Origin: Phoronis australis
Taxonomy: Eukaryota; Phoronida; Phoronidae
Direction: 5' to 3'
DNA length: 64,000 bases
NCBI GenBank assembly: GCA_002633005.1
Contig: NMRA01000082.1
Span: 408,576-472,575, forward strand
How positions within the stretch are numbered: position 1 is the stretch's first letter; each line of letters opens with the position of its first letter. Of this stretch, positions 1 to 10,738 are shown piece by piece. The notes below the pieces were generated by a model. That model saw only the letters and a program-made list of their open reading frames with translations, was not told the DNA's origin and ran no database searches. The translations under genes and the position numbers were made by a program.

Positions 1-1423
1 ATTCTATAGGCTCCTTGGAGCCAAAAAGTGGCCCGTGGGATCTGGGCGATAAGACATGGCAAGCACAAAGACAGCTACAGGCGTCTTTGTGATCGGTTTG
101 GGCTTTGGCTGGTTGGCACAACGGCAATCAGAGGAATGCGTGAGTTCGTAGAAATGGAGGAGATGGTTGGAGTAGACAACAAAGTGCTCTGAGACAATTA
201 ACTGGACCTCTGCATTAAGACTGCTCCTTGCAGTACAGCTGAATGTGGAACGAAGATTTAGCGAAACAAAATCGGACAGTAACTACGTAAAAGGTCCCCG
301 AAGGCACGTACACCCCACGGGCGACTAAAAAACGCCGCCACCAGCACATCTTTTGTGGGTTTTACGCAACATATATTTTCCTTAGTAATTGTGTTTGGTC
401 CCCCCTTCAAAGACCGCTTGGAATGCACGAGGACCTTTGCCTGTAGGCCTGTGTGTGGTTGGGCCCCCTTTCTGCGACATCTCAGATTTGCCATTGCAGA
501 CTCGAAGTAAATACCCACTCGTGAATAAAAAATAAGCCTACACGTAAGTCAGGTTTTGCGAATTCGCTGATTTTGAAAATTCAGTGCTCAAGGTGATACG
601 GTGGGCTTTGGACGCCTACTTAGCTGTAATTTTACCACTTGAGCACTGTTCCAATCTGACTATGTAGTATCAAGTCGCGCGGCTGATACACTACGTGCCC
701 GGCCTGTGCAGGATGAACGTAACTCGAACACGGCTCGGAGTTCTGAAAACTTAGTTCACGGACTAAAACAGAGCTCCGCTATTACAAAACGTTCTGTGAC
801 TGCGGGGCTAAAAAGCAGTGTTTCCTCACGGTACAAAAGACACAGTCCAACGCTTTGCTATGAAGTCAAAAAGTCAGTGTGGAAAGTGTGTTTCACCAGA
901 CATGGTCGTGCCCGAATGCAATGAATTTCGACATTTAGCTCTAGTCAAAAGTAATAACTTTAAAAGTAACCATATACTACCCAACACTAATTCCAGAATG
1001 AGGTTTTCGGTACTAAAATCGATTGTGTCCCTCAAATTTACTCTCCGAAAGTGGCCGCGTCACGGTGAGCGCTCTATCTTGCGGTGTTCATGGGTTACAT
1101 GAAGGCTGTGATTAAATATGACATTCTGACAGTTGAGCGTATGTTGTACCTAGGTGTAAGATGTACAGCACCTTTTAATGCAGTGGCGGATCTAGGATAT
1201 CACAAGGGGGGGGCCCAACATCTTGTCCGGCTGTAAGCATTTGCGCAAACCACGATTGTAGATGCGCATAGCACCGAATGGGGGGAGGTCGGGAGGGGGG
1301 CAAATCCCCCTCCCGCCCAGGAAATTTTTCTGTTTTTTCCTCTAAAAATCAAGCATTTTCCTTGATTTCTGATGTATTATCCAAGAACAAAAAGGAAAAA
1401 AATAACAGGAAAAATCGAGACTT

Positions 1424-1492
1424 TCACAGACTTGAACTCGCGACCTGGCTGCCTGGACGCGCGTGCTTTGCCGCTACACCACCACGACTGCG
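1424..1492 (-). repeat. tRNA-like (SINE head or tRNA pseudogene)
   Basis: Read on the minus strand, the segment contains TGGTGTAGCGG, which fits the RNA polymerase III A box. About 35 bases later GAGTTCAAGTC resembles a B box. The T stem and anticodon stem pair poorly, so a functional tRNA is unlikely. A tRNA-derived SINE head or decayed tRNA copy carried inside the surrounding element is the better reading. Confidence 0.4.
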
Positions 1493-2140
1493 AAGTATAC
1501 AAATACTAAGAGACCTACTTGTTTGTGGTCCACAGCGTTTGCGCGCAAAACCTGCTTCTTTTTGTTATGCTTATTACACGTTTTATATTTTGTGCAATCG
1601 GTTCTTAACAAATTTGTTGCATTTAAAATAGTCTTCAAATGCCCAAAAGACTAAATCCGTTTTTCGTGTTGGCAATAATGACGGGATTGCTTTGGAAATC
1701 GTCTTAAGTTAAGGTTTGACAAAGAGAGAATTAATGAGTTTCTGAGTGATTCACTAAGGCTTCGATTAAAATTCACATCTTACCAGCAGCTTCTGTTTTT
1801 TCATCGTCACTCAGGTTCCATTTTCTTTAAAAAATGAAGTAAATTTTCTCCATTGCACAGTGGAGCAGACGACGGAAACGGAGTCGTAGTGCGCAGCGCC
1901 ACTGCAGGTCGCCTGGGATATCGAGGGAGAGCTTATACTTAGCCATAGTTCCGTTACGAATGCGCCGTGTTCCGAATTTGACACTTGAAATTGGATCTGA
2001 GCCCCCCCCCAACACTAAAACTGCACACATTTAAATCTTTTTTCATCCGCATAATTTTAATTACCGGGGCAAATTAATAAACTTGACGTTTCCCTACGCT
2101 CTTGCTGTTTTATTTTTTTTGCGCCAGCCAAGGGGGGGGG

Positions 2141-2149
2141 NNNNNNNNN
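2141..2149. other. Assembly gap (9 N) inside a poly-G tract
   Basis: Nine N bases sit between two runs of G. The length of the homopolymer here is therefore not reliable. Confidence 0.95.
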
Positions 2150-2339
2150 AAGGGGGGGGGGGGGGGCGGGCCCGCTGGGCCCCCCCTAAATCCGCCTATG
2201 TAATGACAGTTTTATCGTAACCAATAACCATAACATGGCTACAAACGTAACTACGTCACCAGCCTCCCATTCCGGCAGTAACGCTAGAACCTTGCTGAGA
2301 AGCATGACTTCGCGGAGATTACGTGACATATTGCCGTGT

Positions 2340-2502
2340 ACATGCGCGCACCCAGGGGCGAAGTGGGCAAAAAGGTCCGCCTCAGAGAAACAACGAGGCC
2401 GGAAAAATAAGACCAACGTCCACAGGAAGTCGGGTCGAATGAACAAGGTCCACACACTGAAAAATTTGAGCCCCCTATATTTTAGACTGGGTCGGCACGC
2501 AT
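2340..2502. mobile_element. Short element with GCGCGCACCCAG-type ends
   Basis: One end reads CATGCGCGCACCCAGG and the other, near 2487-2502, reads CTGGGTCGGCACGCAT, an imperfect inverted repeat. Next to the first end is GGCGAAGTGGGC. The same pair of motifs occurs inverted at 16514-16764, so this is a repeated family rather than chance similarity. No coding capacity is seen. Confidence 0.4.
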
Positions 2503-3960
2503 GGTGTAGGTAAAATGAGAACACGTGACTTTGGCGAAATTTTCACTAGGTCCTAGCGTAAGTCTTAGCGTTACTGAACGCACGCACGCTTACTCAGGCG
2601 CGTGCTTATACCGCCGTACTTTACCATAGGAATAATGAATTCATTTTTGCCTGCACTATATCTTTGTTCAGTTGCACTACTGACTTTTTCTCTGTTTAGT
2701 ATACACGAAAAAAGCAGGGACTTTGGCCGGTGCGTACCCGCTAGCCAAATTTGACTACTCCCATGCAACAGCGAAAACAATATAGACCGGAGTACGCACC
2801 TATCCTATTTCATATGAATGGATTCGGCTTTATTTTCCACTCAAGAGCTCTACACTGGCAACGATGCTTTGAACACGACTGGTGTGTATAGCTAATTTAT
2901 AACACAGAGTTAAACTTTGGAGTTTGTTACTTTTTCCAAATCTCACAATTTTAAGTACCAAACACAAAAACTGCATGTTCCGTCTGATTTCTGGCCTAAA
3001 CGCTAGCTGACGTAGAAGCTATTCTGGGAAAAAGCCTGCTACACGCACTGCTCGCTATTTTTTCAAATTTTAACCTTTTTTATTTTCACCGGAAGACGAC
3101 GGTTGCAAGACTTGCTTTGCATGGAAAAGAAAACTATAGTAGTTGTATGATAGCAAATAAAAATCACAGTGAGATGCTTTGAGATCAACTGCTGTACCGG
3201 CAAAAAAATTAATGAGACTCCTCGAGACAATCGACAACACAATGACCACTGAATCCTATGTCCAGCTGAGCTGTATGCCTCTATTGATAGCTCACTTAAA
3301 GGCGAGAACACCGGGTCCAAGTAGCCGCTAGATGATTCAGTTGTTGTCGTGTTTCACGTTTTGAAGTACCTTGTCAGCTCATCGCTGATTTGAGACCGAC
3401 AGCTCAACTCGTACCTTCCCGCCTTGCAGTGCTCTTGTGCGGGTGTGCGCAATAATATCTAGTATATTCAGGAGAGGTTGAGCTCTGCCAGGCTCAGCAG
3501 TCAACCTGCAAAGTTGAATAACGTGCGGGTCTATTATTCGGTAGGTAAATGCACGAGGGCTCCATTAAGATGCCCGTCATACGGGCAGGACTCTGAGTTC
3601 TGATCGAGTGCAGTCTGTAGTTCGTGTTACTCGTAATCACCTGCCACGGCGGTCAAGTGTGTTGTGTAATACGTTCAAAGCAAGAAACGGGATTAACCCG
3701 ACGTCCACACTACTGTGGACAATACAATCGAAATACTTCCATACATATCCTTCTTGAAACGCAATACAATATAAAAGGAGTATTGAACAATAACCATTGT
3801 AGATTGCGGTCCGTCACCTTGTCTGTCGGCAAAGACCTGCGATATTTTCTTCTTAAACATAGGGTACTAGAAGCATTAATTCCTTGTCATGCAGTTATTT
3901 GACCAAACCGAACTTCAGTGTATTTTTTTTTCACAATGTCAAAAATACCCGGTTCATATG

Positions 3961-4291
3961 CTAGCTAAAACGCTAGCGTTTTCGCTAGAACTTTCGCTCA
4001 GCAGAAAAACGCCAATAACGTGAACGATCGCTCGTTTTGCTGGAGGTTTGAATAACCCCAAAACTTACTAGAGTTTTATGAAACATTTTGTAGCTAGACC
4101 GCTTAGTTTGAAGGACACACACACACATGCAGGGGTAAGAAGTCTTTATTCTATCGCCACAGCAATGAATTTATGACGCAAAGCGAACGTGTTTGGAATT
4201 TTCGGGTGAGGAAGAAACAACTCCTGGCGAAAATTACCCCTTCGCGCCTGACAAGCTAAAACGCCATCGTGTTTGGTCAGCGTTTTAGCCA
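3961..4291. repeat. Inverted-repeat segment (GCTAAAACGC / GCGTTTTAGC)
   Basis: The left side contains GCTAAAACGCTAGCGTTTT, whose core AAAACGCTAGCGTTTT is itself a perfect 16-base palindrome. The right side, near 4254-4291, carries GCTAAAACGC and then GCGTTTTAGC as a second inverted pair. The spacing of about 0.3 kb fits a MITE-size element, but no target duplication was found. Confidence 0.3.
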
Positions 4292-7200
4292 ATGAAACTG
4301 GCAGCTCTTCCGCCTTTCAAGGCATGTGAACCTAGTAAAAGCAAAGATATTATTTACAGGAACTATAGTATCTTTGGTAAAAAAGTCCGACTTATCGCTT
4401 CAACATTAGTATGCACATGGAAGTACACGGCACTCAATGAATAGCAATACTTCCGGGATATAGAAACACCAACGGCGGCCACAACTCACCAACCCAGCTC
4501 AAGTATTTTGGGTTTCATCTATACCGAGTTTTTCAAAAAACAGTAACATAGTTTCTAGATATGCACATGTCCATGCAATTAGGCAGCTTCACCACAGTTG
4601 AACCCAAACAGCATTTGCTTTTAGTCTAGATAAACCTCAGAGGATGGGAAAATTCTTTGTTTTCAGTCTTATACTTGTAATCAGACAAATATATTGAGTT
4701 CTTTCTTAGCGTGATAGCATGGTATCACTGAGTCACAAAATGGGACTGAGATTGCCAGGTGCGACAGATACGAAACCAGAATCAATTTCCAATCTGTACT
4801 GAGGGACTGACTCTAGCTCTTTCAAAAGTGATCATATCATGACACTTTGGCTCTCGCTCACTCCTGACCACTTATTGCTGAACTGAATTAATACGTATAT
4901 AATCTGCTTGGCGATGGATATAATTTTCCTACCACTCCAGACGTATTCTGTATGATAAGTGACCTAGTTTATAAATTTCAACTTGTATTGCGAGTTAGAG
5001 GGAAGTGTAGGAAATGATTTAGTTGCTGTGGGGTGTTCACGAACTCTTTCATCAAATTATCAGGTCCCACAGTACACAATAAGTTAGCAAAACCGGTCTT
5101 CGGGCCCCTATCAAAACTTGGAGTAAGCGCAGGAGTGATAAACCGCACACGTATTTATAATCCAACAGAGACAATGAGACTCCATCTGATAACAGTAACC
5201 AACTGTAATCGGATGAAGGATATTTTCGTTGCACAGCCAACAGGTCCATGATAAACCTTGCATTGGCCGTGATCCAGTCACTATTTATAGCGTTACACAC
5301 CAGCGGTCCCCGGCAACCACACTAGCCATATCACAGTCGAGTAACACTTTGCCTCAACCCCGAGAAGCTGCATGATGACTAGTTTCCGACAGAAAAACGA
5401 TCATATCGGCGAACAGTCCGGCCACTTTCGTTAGATTACCGGAAACAACGGCCTGGCGCCGACGTCAAAAAACATCAAACGGCTACTACTGTTGGGATAA
5501 AAAATCGCACGACCGCATCCCCGCCCGCGACTGGAACGCGATCAACGGGATCGACCCCAGCCGGCGAGCAGCGTACATGGCATTACGGTTTAGACCATAC
5601 TCTGGTAGCCTGTATACAGAACAGTCTTATAACCTGGTCACATGATTTCTTGTCCCTTAGTCAAGTAGAACTTGAAATAAAACGAACTTCGCTCAATGGC
5701 ATTGAACATTTCAAAGAAATAATCTTGAATCTCAATACCGGCTATGACTGAATAATGTCATTACTTTCAAAAAGTGACTGACCTTCAGAACTTGTTATGG
5801 GCAGATAAATACAAATCATATTTTGGACCAGGGTTCTAATCAGTACTCGAATTCGAACTTGAAATTATTTTTTTTTGTCATTTTCCGTCTTGCTTTAATA
5901 TGACCTATGCCGAGTCTATTATTCCGTGCACGAGAGCAAGTGACTTCCACCGTTTCTAGTTCAAGTTAGCACTTGGTCAGTGACCCATTGAGCTACAAAA
6001 ACTCTAAGTAAAAATTCGAGATTTCGAGTTCAGACTCGATTTTATCGCTTTAATGTTGGGGTGTTGGGGTTATCAAGTGTGCAATCGAGGTTTAAACGCT
6101 TATAATTATAGAGACTTATCTTGAGCTTGTATTAAACTAGATCCGTAAATGACAAAAATATTTCAAGTTGGATTTCGAATACAAACTGAAAGATTAAACC
6201 CTAGGTCCAAATGCTTCAACACGAACTGTCTTCATTAGCCTATTAGCCGTCTCAATTGCAAAGGTAGGTCACCCATTCTTAACCTTTGTTTGAATCGAAA
6301 TTAGTTACAATAAATCACCTGTTGGCCGGAGCTCAACCGCATGAAGGCGGCCATTCGGCCTCAGCAACTGAAATTAACCGGCCGTGCACGGTTACATATG
6401 GGCAATAATCACGATCGACCAGGCCAGTTCTTATCGCGCCTAGAAATCTGTTCCATCAATAAAGTAGTTGAGGCCGATTTTATATCTGCAAGTTGTTTTC
6501 GCACTCTACGCGCCAATTTATTGCCCATAATTCATTTAACCACCGTTTATTGAAGTCTTATCTTGTTTTTGAAAAAATCGATTAATGTTGAAGAGAAACT
6601 TTTCTTACGTACATGTGTAATGACGCTTGCTTTATTTGGCTCGTAAAAGGGCCAGTATGAGATTTTCGCCCAATAATTAAATTTTGTAATAACATTAATC
6701 CAAAGCTATTTGCCGGTGGTGGTTTCCTTGCCTCACCTACACGCAGAGTCTGGGGATCCAGGTAAATAGTGTTCAGTAACGCTAGGACCTACTCTAGGAC
6801 CTCGCTAAAAAGCAAAACTTCGACTGACTTTGGCTAGATATTTCTAGGCGCGAGACATCTCTGAAGTCTAACCCGTCCTGCATGTAGTCGAATGTGGGCA
6901 TTCATTGAATAACTGGCCAGCATTCACGTTCATGCGGGTAGGATAAAGACTCAGACGAGCTCCTTCTCTCACCGGTACGAGAGATCAGAAGAGCCATTAT
7001 TTATAATATTCCTATTCATGACCTTCTGCTGCAACACTTGAACCATCAGAAAGGACATTTTGAGCTTGTTAAAGATGGGTCGTGAATCTCCCATGCCACC
7101 GATATTCCGAGCTCATATCTTGACGGACAACTAATGAGAATTGCAAGTGTATTGTAAACTAAAGATATGTGACCATGAACCAAGTTTAATGGGCTCTATC

Positions 7201-8567
7201 GAGTAATATCAGAGGAAGAATAAATCATAATCACGGCACGTGCAAGACCTCGTGGGAATGACGTCACAATCTTGTGACGATGTCTGTGCCTTCAGTGTTC
7301 GTTCAAATCATCGTCTCTGTCAACGTCTTTACACACAAAACGCAAAGTAGAAATTTCCGCCCGGCAACACCAAAAGGCGAAATGGTGTCGTAGGAATAAA
7401 ATTGTGGCGCGGTGTCTTATATTTTTAGGAGCTTAAGGCGACTTGTCCATTTGCATTCAGTCTGCAACGACCATAAGATGCAGAGTAATGGATAAAGGGA
7501 AATTTCAAGGCGGAACTTGAAAGGCTAACATAGAACAAGGATGTCAAATGTTTTTTTGCAAAATACTGAATTACACACATTAAAGCAGACATCGTGGATA
7601 TCAATTGAAGTTGCGTTCGGTAAAATGTACAGACTCTTTACATACGCATTGGAAAACTAAGTAAATGAAAGTCGGCAAAATTAGTGACCGACAAAATATT
7701 GTAGTGAGTCAGTCATTCATATTGTGTAGAAAAAGTTAAGATACAGTCACTGATTCTCAGTCAAAATGCTTAGATGTGACCCTTAAAAATAATTGAGTTA
7801 CATTCTGAAATCCGACCAGCAAGATTGAGCAACATCAAACACGTGCTTACAACAAAAAGATTGATTTAGGTCACCGTTATGACATTGGTCTAATATTGTT
7901 CCAAATTCAAAACGGCAGGAAAGAAATGAGAGTTTTGCTTCTTCAGACGAAGCTTATAGATTTCCAGGTCACGCCGTGGTCTGCAATTTTACGAGTTTGG
8001 TGTCTAAAATAGCGTACGTACTCTCAGTTCTTTCCGAGCTCACTGAGAGATCACTTCTTACTCGAGTAAAGTACGAGACAACGTTAATTGTATAACGGCA
8101 AGTGGCCTGGACAAAACTTGTTCTTGACCGAAAGCTTGGTTTAATACCGCTTTAATCACAATCTTTGTTCTTTTAATCCGCATTGTTGGAGTATCTCCCG
8201 TACACTTGGTCTACCAACTACGAGCCCAGTGATAACACGTGGCTAGTGGTCACAGTGTCAATTGGAAAGTCAACGGGCATAATATTTTGTGAAGCTCATA
8301 AACAATTTAGAAAAAAACTTCTAAAATTCGTAAAACAGCAAATGACATACTCCATCTTCGAAGTGAAACTCTTAATAGATTCGATGAACGCGGTCATGTT
8401 TTCTCGACTTCAAACCCTAAAGCGCGAACCTCGAAGACGGAAGTTCTGAATAAACGTCTGCTTGGAAGCGCAAAACAACTCCATATCGCACGGTTGTAAC
8501 GAAAATATGAGCGACCGTGGAATAAATCAAGCACGATGCAACGACCAGACGTAACACTGGATATGTG

Positions 8568-9515
8568 TTAATCATTCTTTTTACTAAACCCATTCAATTG
8601 AAAATGTCCGTTGCTAGTGGAAACCGCTGATCCGTTTGTACATCCATTTTTCAGATGATGACAGGAAAGTGCCTTCTGGTCCGATTTTCTATTTCGTGGA
8701 GCCAAGTAAGTTCTATAGAAATAGTTTCCAAAGAGAGCGAAATAACTAATGTACATTAAGGTGGAGAACCAGAAGTTGGTAGGGCTTTGGTAGCATTCCT
8801 GTCCTCGGCTCTGCAGTATGGCCACCCATATATTGAGAACGGACCCCACAATCATCTGCGACAGCTGTAACACAGTGACGATCATATTGACCTGTTTTGG
8901 TATACGGAATCTCATAGCTCGCATCGTGTAATAAGAGTACATGACAGCGTGGACAAAATAGTTAATGTCCATGAACCATCTTCCAGGACCCGTGGGGTCT
9001 ATTGACGTAATCCACACGTACGTCATGACGGTGATGTGGTGGTACCAGTGAAGGAATATTAACGGTTGTTTGCGTAGCACAATGAATAACGTATCGCCTA
9101 ACTCGACGACTTTTGACAGCAGAAACACGGTTGCCCAAAATGCAGTTGGAGGTGGTTCGTAGAAACTCGGTATGCACACGGCATATTGCAGGCCATGGTT
9201 GTTAATGGCATGAAACAGTTCCGGAAGCATTCGCCATGTACCTATGATGCTCATGGCGGCTAGTGACGCGTCCCAAGCTATCAGCAGCGGGCGCAAGTTG
9301 AACGGCTGCCTATTTTGCATGATACGTCTAATTCCAAACATTACACACAAATATATAATGGAGTACATAAACGGATGCCACCAACGATGTCGCAACCATA
9401 GCAAAACGGCGTTCTTGTAGTTTTCAAGGAACATAGTCTCGAATCTGAAGGGTTGAACATCGTATGTAGATTTCAACGTAAACATCGCCAAGAATTCTTT
9501 CTCTCCTGTATCCAT
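8568..9515 (-). CDS. ELOVL3/6-type very-long-chain fatty acid elongase
   Basis: This is a 315-residue ELO-family protein, read without introns. ELOVL enzymes are multi-pass ER membrane proteins that condense malonyl-CoA with acyl-CoA, the first and rate-limiting step of fatty acid elongation. The sequence shows KVVELGDT (135-142), the HWYHH histidine box (156-160), HAVMYSYY (189-196) and TVLQLSQM (214-221), with several hydrophobic segments between about residues 46 and 268. The segments LRKQPLIFLHWYHH and NYFVHAVMYSYY resemble ELOVL6/ELOVL3, which elongate saturated and monounsaturated C12-C18 chains, more than ELOVL2/4/5. I chose the ATG at 9515. An in-frame ATG at 9578 would add 21 residues that do not look like the family. 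The tail (about 280-315) is polar and lacks an obvious ER-retrieval signal. Orthology within the ELOVL3/6 group is not resolved. Confidence 0.9.
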   Translation of the reverse strand: MDTGEKEFLAMFTLKSTYDVQPFRFETMFLENYKNAVLLWLRHRWWHPFMYSIIYLCVMFGIRRIMQNRQPFNLRPLLIAWDASLAAMSIIGTWRMLPELFHAINNHGLQYAVCIPSFYEPPPTAFWATVFLLSKVVELGDTLFIVLRKQPLIFLHWYHHITVMTYVWITSIDPTGPGRWFMDINYFVHAVMYSYYTMRAMRFRIPKQVNMIVTVLQLSQMIVGSVLNIWVAILQSRGQECYQSPTNFWFSTLMYISYFALFGNYFYRTYLAPRNRKSDQKALSCHHLKNGCTNGSAVSTSNGHFQLNGFSKKND

Positions 9516-9793
9516 GATTAACTGCCGCCAGTGAACGCTTTTCTCGCCAGTACTCACACGCTTGCACACCCGGCACACTTGAAATCAAGTGCCGGCTGTT
9601 TATCTGTGTCTCATTCATACAAAATCGGCTCATAACCACGTGACCATGATGATGATAAATCATCATGCAGGTCACACCCGGACGTACTTGTAGGTCATTG
9701 GAACCACAACCAAGCAGACAGTCGATGAGCGGAATAGCGCTAAAAAGAGGGTAACGCGTAGACATACACATGTTTATACCCCATATGTGGTAA

Positions 9794-9802
9794 CTTATAT
9801 AA
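9794..9802 (-). promoter_or_regulatory. Candidate TATA box upstream of the ELOVL gene
   Basis: TTATATAAG on the minus strand lies about 280 bases upstream of the chosen ELOVL start. If it is used, the transcript would begin near 9765 with a 5' leader of about 250 bases. The core is palindromic, so it could also face the other way. Confidence 0.25.
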
Positions 9803-10667
9803 GGGAACTCTGAACACTTGACGGGAACCGAGACAAAACTGCCCGATGACAACGGAAGACCGCCCACATGCAGTTTTCAAGTCCACCGGGATTTACAAAT
9901 GATGCAGTCTGAGAACATAGGCGTATTAAACTTGAGAGCTAGTGGTTCATTTGTTGTCGATATTCAGGACATGACGTATAAATTGTAAACAAATGATAAG
10001 AAAAAAAATCGAGTATGACAGCGACGGGAGTATGGGTGATGACTGCATGGCAAAGACTACTAATCATGACCGAGAGTCGGGTTAACACTTGTGATTTCTG
10101 CAAATTTCTTGAGGGACCCTCCAAACCCGGCCCAGAGGGATAAGAATGCAAAACGATTTGTGTTTAGGTTGACACTGTGAACATATGCAGAAAAATTTAC
10201 AAATAACATTTTTGCAACGGAGAAATTAAAAAAATGATTTAATGTAATCAGTGATTTTTGATATAGATTTTGGAACATCCTGGGGGGGGGTGACGAACAA
10301 GTGTTCGCCATTCAACAATTTTGCGTCTTGCTTCGAACACAAATACAATGCCTTCGATACGCTCACACCAACCTATGTATTTTATTTATCTATGTACATG
10401 ATGTTTTGTAGTTTATTATTGAGTTAGAAATTATTTTATTTAATCATATTTTCTTGTACTTTTAGTATCTTCTATTCATTGTTTGTTTATAATTTATTTT
10501 GTTCCATCAGTCTTTCCATGTCAGTTTTATATTCATTATTGATCATTTATGTCATGTCTTTCATTTTTGTAAGTCTGTTTTTGTGTCTCACTGTCTTTGT
10601 ATGTTTCCATTGAGGGCCCATTAAAATCAGTAAAAACTGATGGGATTACCCTCATTGTAAATGCCAT

Positions 10668-10738
10668 ACACGTATGTGTATGTGCGTGTGTATTTGTATA
10701 TACATGTTCATGTGTGTGTATGTATGTATATATATGTA
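10668..10738. repeat. (TG)n/(TA)n microsatellite
   Basis: The stretch is an imperfect alternation of TG, TA and TATG units with few interruptions. It follows a T-rich block and has no coding potential. Confidence 0.7.

Larger units (their letters stand above)
1181..2200. mobile_element. DNA-transposon-like element with GGCGGATC-type ends
   Basis: The left end reads CAGTGGCGGATCTAGG and the right end, read in reverse, is CATAGGCGGATTTAGG, so the termini form an imperfect inverted repeat. Long G tracts sit just inside both ends. The bases TAATG flank both sides, which may be a short target duplication. Such ends recur at 29.26 kb, 35.68 kb and 53.8-53.96 kb in this window. The layout fits a non-autonomous DNA transposon. 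I lean towards hAT because of the CAGxGG start, but the superfamily is not proven. No transposase frame is visible, and an assembly gap at 2141-2149 interrupts the right end. Confidence 0.5.
1..8567. other. Non-coding region with mobile-element remnants
   Basis: I see no supported gene here. All open frames are short (none above 120 codons), lack recognisable domains and have no convincing splice partners. The region holds inverted-repeat elements near 1.2-2.2 kb, 2.34-2.50 kb and 3.96-4.29 kb, listed separately, and a nine-base run of N at 2141-2149 inside a long G tract. A perfect CRE-like octamer, TGACGTCA, lies at about 7259-7267 and is followed by a short hairpin, but no promoter can be tied to it. 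Confidence 0.6.

Noticed and set aside
1-192. Open stretch ending VGVDNKVL and a stop, possibly a terminal exon of a gene to the left
   Set aside because: It has no recognisable domain, the acceptor near position 9 is poor, and nothing upstream is available to test the phase.
1424-1492. A functional tRNA gene
   Set aside because: The T stem and anticodon stem pair poorly and the segment lies inside a repeat element. It is kept only as a tRNA-like repeat.
9513-9578. N-terminal extension of 21 residues for the ELOVL protein from the upstream ATG
   Set aside because: The extra residues are Cys/Arg rich and unlike the family. The ATG at 9515 gives a more usual length.
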